Of a DNA stretch of 64,000 nt, positions 60,173 to 64,000 are shown piece after piece. Origin of the DNA: Tritrichomonas musculus (Eukaryota > Parabasalia > Tritrichomonadida > Tritrichomonadidae); NCBI GenBank assembly GCA_039105265.1, contig JAPFFF010000030.1, positions 372,001 to 436,000 of the forward strand, given 5' to 3'. Within the stretch, counting starts at the first letter, position 1, and every line of letters starts with the position of its first letter. A model generated the notes under the pieces. It saw only the letters and a list, made by a program, of their open reading frames with translations. It was not told the DNA's origin and did not search any database. A program made the position numbers and the translations under genes.

Positions 60173-62220
60173 ATGGATATAACAAATATTCCATTCTTGC
60201 AGAATAATCAAACAAACATAATTCAAGTGGAGATCCAATCATCTGCCCTCCACTTTCGTCCTTTTCAAGATCTGAAGATCGTACGATATGGATCACTAAC
60301 GAAGGACAAGGCTATGCAGTTGGTGACAACGAAGATGAGGGAATCCTTGGAACACATAATAAGAAGTTATCAAAGAATCCCAACGACTTGAACTGAAAGA
60401 CAAGGAAGGTCGTCCTTGCCAACTTATTTCAGCTGTTTGTGGCTTTTGTTACACTCTGTACCTTTTTTCTAGTTCCAGTTCAAAGAACAACCAGCTTGCA
60501 TATGTTCATAAAGATCACAAAAGCGGCACTCCAGTTTTTGTGAACATAAATGGCCACAACCCTATTCATCTTTTTGGTGGACGTTACACAGCAGCAGCAG
60601 TCGACACAGAAGGATCAGTATTTTATATAACATCAGGAGACATGGAGGCAGGAAGAGAGAATATTGAAAAGTCAGTCCTTCCACAGAGTGAGAAGCCAGT
60701 CAGCATCGCCTGCTGCAGGTCATTCGTCATTGCATCTGGCTCGAGTGGTCGAGTCTTCTGTGCAAATGTTCGATATTATAGAGAGGCAGGTGGGAAATTG
60801 ACATTTGGAATAGTGAAAGAACTTGAAGGGAAAGAAATCATCGAAGTGTCAGGCACATATGGTCACTGTCTGGCAGTTTGTAAAGATGGGCGAGTCTTTG
60901 TCCGCTAACCAGATAAATGTGGCTGTCTGGGACTGGGAGGACGATCATCAGCAAGCGAATTCACAGAAATTTCAGGACTGAAACACAAAATCATTTCAGC
61001 CTCAGCTGGCGCTGCTCATTCACTTTTCATGACATCAGAAGGGAAGGTCCTCGCGTGTGGAGGTAACCGTTGTGGCGAGCTCCTCACCACTGAACCAGGT
61101 TCCGATATTTCCACACCAGCTGAGACAACGATCAGAGGCGGTGCTTCATTCTGCATTGCAGGAGATTGCCAATCATTTGTTTTTGTTGGGACAGAACCGC
61201 CAGCAAACACACCAAACAGGCGAATCAAAGAAAAAGTGACAGATAAAGCATCACCAACATTAAAAAAAGTGACAAGTGGCAGCAGTAGCATTGAGAGTCG
61301 AGTGAAGATTTTGGAGGAAGGGAACGCAGCACTGAAAGCGAAGGTGAAGTCGCAGGAAAGAGAACTGACAATTCTGAGGGACGATAAGAAGAATCTTGAG
61401 GAGGAGCTGTCAGCGAAATGCTCAGAATTGAAGAAATCGGTTTGTGCAAATAAACGTCTTCGAGAAGAACTGGAGAAACTGAGGAAAGAACGAGAGAGTC
61501 TGAAAAAAGTGTCAATAGTCGGAAAGACGAACTTTTGAGACAGGACTCGAAATTTCAAGAAAGAAGTAAAACGAGATATCGCGATCATTGATGTTTCTAC
61601 GATTGACTCGCTTGAGAAAGTGCGAAAGATTGGACGTGGAGTGACATCAGAAGTGTTCGAAGTTTTGCGCAAGGAGCGACTTGCGCTGAAGCAGCTCGAG
61701 ATTGACATTTATGAGAAAGAAGGAAAATCGTCGGGCATCGGAGCGAGTTGGAGTGATCGTTGAAGTGAGCTCGGCGATGGAGTCGGTGCACTCGGCAGGC
61801 GTGATCCACCGCGACCTGAAGCTTGAGAACATCCTTCTTGACGACGACAACCACGCGAAGGTGAGCGACTTCGGTCTTTCGGGATTCATCGAGCAGGAAT
61901 CGGGAGGATGGAGCCGCACGCAGATGGTTGGCGCCGCGAGCTGCATGGCGCCAGAGCTTGTGCAAGGCCGAAAAGACTACGACGAGAAAGTTGATGTTTA
62001 CGCGTTTGGCGTTGTTGTCTTCATGATTGTGACGAAGGGCGAGCGCCCAGGCATCAGCGCGTTCGACGTTGGGAACGGGAAGAAGGCGGCGATTCCGATG
62101 AGCGTCAGCCGCTTCTCGAGGAACCTGATCGAGAAGTGCTGGTCATTCAAAGCATCAGATCGCCCGTCATTTTCAGAGATCAACGATCTTCTTCGAGGAA
62201 ACGAAGACAAACTCATTTAG
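60173..62220 (+). pseudogene. Broken RCC1-repeat / coiled-coil / protein kinase gene
   Basis: The plus strand encodes, in order: a possible N-terminus at 60173; RCC1 repeats (GQGYAVGDNEDEGILG near 60315 in one frame, then from about 60384 another frame with HLFGGRYTAAAVDTEGSVFY and SLFMTSEGKVLACGGN); a coiled coil (about 61290-61600); kinase strands 1-3 (VRKIGRGVTSEVFEVL, LALKQLEI); and the kinase C-lobe with HRDLKLENILLDDDNHAKVS, DFG, MAPELV and the end at 62220. Breaks: a frame change near 60390, an in-frame TAA at 60906-60908, frame changes near 61540, and loss of the kinase section between strand 3 and helix E near 61715. Catalytic residues survive in the C-lobe, so decay is recent. GC content is far above the surroundings. 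RCC1-kinase fusions are known in trichomonads. The last 172 codons are still open and might be expressed alone, which I think unlikely. Confidence 0.85.
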
Positions 62221-64000
62221 AACTGCAATCTTTTCTCTCTTTATTTGTTTTACTTAATTGATAACTAACTGACTAAATAACCGCTTTTTTATGTTATCTT
62301 TTTTTATCTTTATATATAAAAAATTAAAATTTTTATCTCAATGAACACTTCTGCATGTGATGGTTGATTATTAAATGATGAAATTTTGTTTTTGAAAGAT
62401 TTGGAATGAACTCTTTTGATGATTGAAAAAAAGTATATTTCATGCCACTTTTTTATAAAATATCAAAGAACAAGTGATTTAATAAATTTTATAAAAATGA
62501 ATGAAAAACTTAGTATAATTTCGTTTTTAATTAAACATTAACAAAAACAAACATTACGATACGTTTACGTGCTCATCAATGCTTCCGATGATGATAAGTT
62601 GAGAAGAGTGTATCTAATGAAAGATGAAGTATTTTGATCTGCAAAAGTGTTCAATGAGTTACTTATGTCATGTACTATATCATTATAACAAAAAAATGAA
62701 AACGAACGAAGTCATTCAAATTTTGATAAGACATCTTCTCAAAATATTGATTTCAACGAATTCATTTTATTTTAATAATATATATAATACAAAGAAAAAT
62801 GATCAATATTTATCTGTTTTTGATTCATGAAACTCATGAGAAAGTCATTAAATAAGTATTCAATTGAAAGAAAAATGACTTTTTACTCAAAAAAATTGTT
62901 ATCTATTTCACTTCATTTTATTATCAAATAATGAAGAGTTGCATATATATTAAAAGTCAAATATATTGATTATTCACGCATTATTTATTATATTATTGTA
63001 TCAGATTATGCTTAATAAAGTTTATAGTATATTTTAATGGTCATTTATGCTCCCAATATCAGAAAAGAATTAAGGAGAAAAAAAATGTTTTCGATTCAGT
63101 TCATTCTTTAATAAATATAGATAATGAAATGAGGTTCTTATACAAAAGTTGAATATTACATCTTGAAAAAATTGTAAAGAACGTTTTGAGCACCTTCGAA
63201 GGTGGTGCTGAAACCTCAAAATGTCTCAAAGAAAACAGAATGACATGTTTCATTTGTTTGTCAAACAAATTTTTGTGCAAAATTCAAACATACTTCAATT
63301 GCATGACGAAATTTCATGTTCTAAACAATGTCTTGCTGGAAAATGCATCACTCGTCTTTTTTGTATCCAGCTGTTGGATGTGAAAATCCAAATGGCCATT
63401 CGTCATTGTGTTTGTTGGCGAAACAAATGTCAAAAATTGATGAAAACAATTTGCGTGCGCGTTTATGATCGTGGACATCATTGTTGTAGTCTAAAAGATT
63501 GAGATGAAACATTTCGGTTGTCTTTTATGTAATGAAAAATATGTCTGCAGGTGTGATTTGTAAATAATTGTGTGAAAAAGTGCAATCCGTTCACAATACA
63601 GTTCCCTTATTATTGGATGTTAATTTAAATGTTAATTGAATAAAAAATCCAGTCTTTAAACATTAATCGATATTATTATGAACGTTGGCTTATAAACAAG
63701 AAATCAAAAATATTTGTTATACTAATAAGCCTTTTATTAATAACTTTATATCAAAGAAAATCAAAATTAAATTTTAATATTATTTGAATAATTTATAATC
63801 CAAAGAAATAAAAATATGAAACAGGGTTATTTAAATTAGATTGATTACATTTTAACTTCAAAAATAGATGGTTTACAAAATCAAAGATTCTTTAAATTTC
63901 AACTTAAATTGAAATTTATGTAATAAAAAAACTAGTTGGCTTATAATATTTTAGCATAGAAAAAAACATTAGTAACTAGATGCTATTTTATACATCAGTG
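62221..64000. other. Terminal gene-free spacer
   Basis: About 1.8 kb. Around 63186-63502 two overlapping plus-strand frames (65 and 93 codons) are unusually Cys-rich for this DNA and less AT-biased. The overlap of two frames and lack of a domain leave this as a possible relic only. A TTTGTTTGTCAAACAAA palindrome lies at about 63254. No RNA gene is seen. Confidence 0.4.

Noticed and set aside
61016-61965. Long minus-strand frames opposite the RCC1-kinase relic
   Set aside because: GC-rich antisense shadow; the plus strand carries the recognisable RCC1, coiled-coil and kinase motifs.
63186-63502. Cys-rich frames near the right end of the window
   Set aside because: Two overlapping frames are equally open and neither shows spaced Cys or His pairs of a known zinc or disulfide fold. 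Left as a possible relic in the spacer entry.
1-64000. tRNA, rRNA, snRNA genes and CRISPR arrays
   Set aside because: I found no T-loop-like GGTTCGAATCC or paired acceptor stem, no conserved rRNA segment and no spaced direct repeats with unique spacers. Small structured RNAs could still be missed by eye.

Overview
The window looks like nuclear DNA of a parabasalid protist, most likely a Tritrichomonas-type trichomonad. The base composition is very AT-rich. The genes are almost all intronless and belong to families expanded in trichomonads: BspA-like LRR_5 proteins, DUF3447/ankyrin proteins, TKL-like and tandem kinases, Sel1 proteins, RCC1-kinase fusions and Rab-like GTPases. The single intron I can support has GTATGT at its 5' end and GCTAACATATAG at its 3' end, close to the fused branch-point/3' splice signal known from Trichomonas. 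Species assignment is inference.

Layout. 0.3-8.5 kb: a hydrophobic membrane protein and two LRR_5 (BspA-like) proteins, one with a DUF3447 module in front, all on the minus strand. 8.9-14.2 kb: a spliced pseudokinase (minus), an LRR_5 gene relic (plus) and a 1074-residue protein with two kinase domains (plus). 14.3-19.5 kb: a 496-bp hAT-type MITE, a low-complexity protein, a Rab-like GTPase between relics of discoidin-like and Sel1 genes, a small unknown gene and a secreted-looking DUF362 protein that may have come from bacteria. 19.9-21.5 kb: a 1552-bp inverted-repeat element with a perfect 8-bp target duplication.

22.0-35.7 kb is one very large DNA transposon of about 13.7 kb. Its terminal inverted repeats are about 0.85 and 1.09 kb. 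It carries a MULE-type transposase with an N-terminal FLYWCH/WRKY-GCM1-like zinc motif and a homeodomain-like C-terminus, a 399-residue passenger gene, a 21-bp-period minisatellite, a field of dispersed repeats, and a nested 1055-bp hAT-type MITE. A near-identical copy of that MITE lies at 58.1-59.1 kb; each copy has its own 8-bp target duplication.

37.8-49.5 kb: a C2-like small protein, a minus-strand relic, a 2459-residue pseudokinase/Sel1/discoidin-like protein with four 86-residue repeats, and a DUF3447/ankyrin protein with a detached ankyrin tail. 51.0-53.2 kb: a 1.43-kb TA-flanked inverted-repeat element beside a decayed Ras-like GTPase. 53.7-57.6 kb: a RhoGEF-PH-Kelch protein convergent with a BTB/Tubby-like protein. 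60.2-62.2 kb: a GC-richer, broken RCC1-coiled-coil-kinase gene. The rest is AT-rich spacer.

The host genes suggest signalling (kinases, GTPase, RhoGEF) and surface or scaffold repeat proteins, with several families represented by both an intact gene and a nearby relic. There are no operons. I saw no tRNA, rRNA or CRISPR array. All calls come from reading the sequence; no searches were run.
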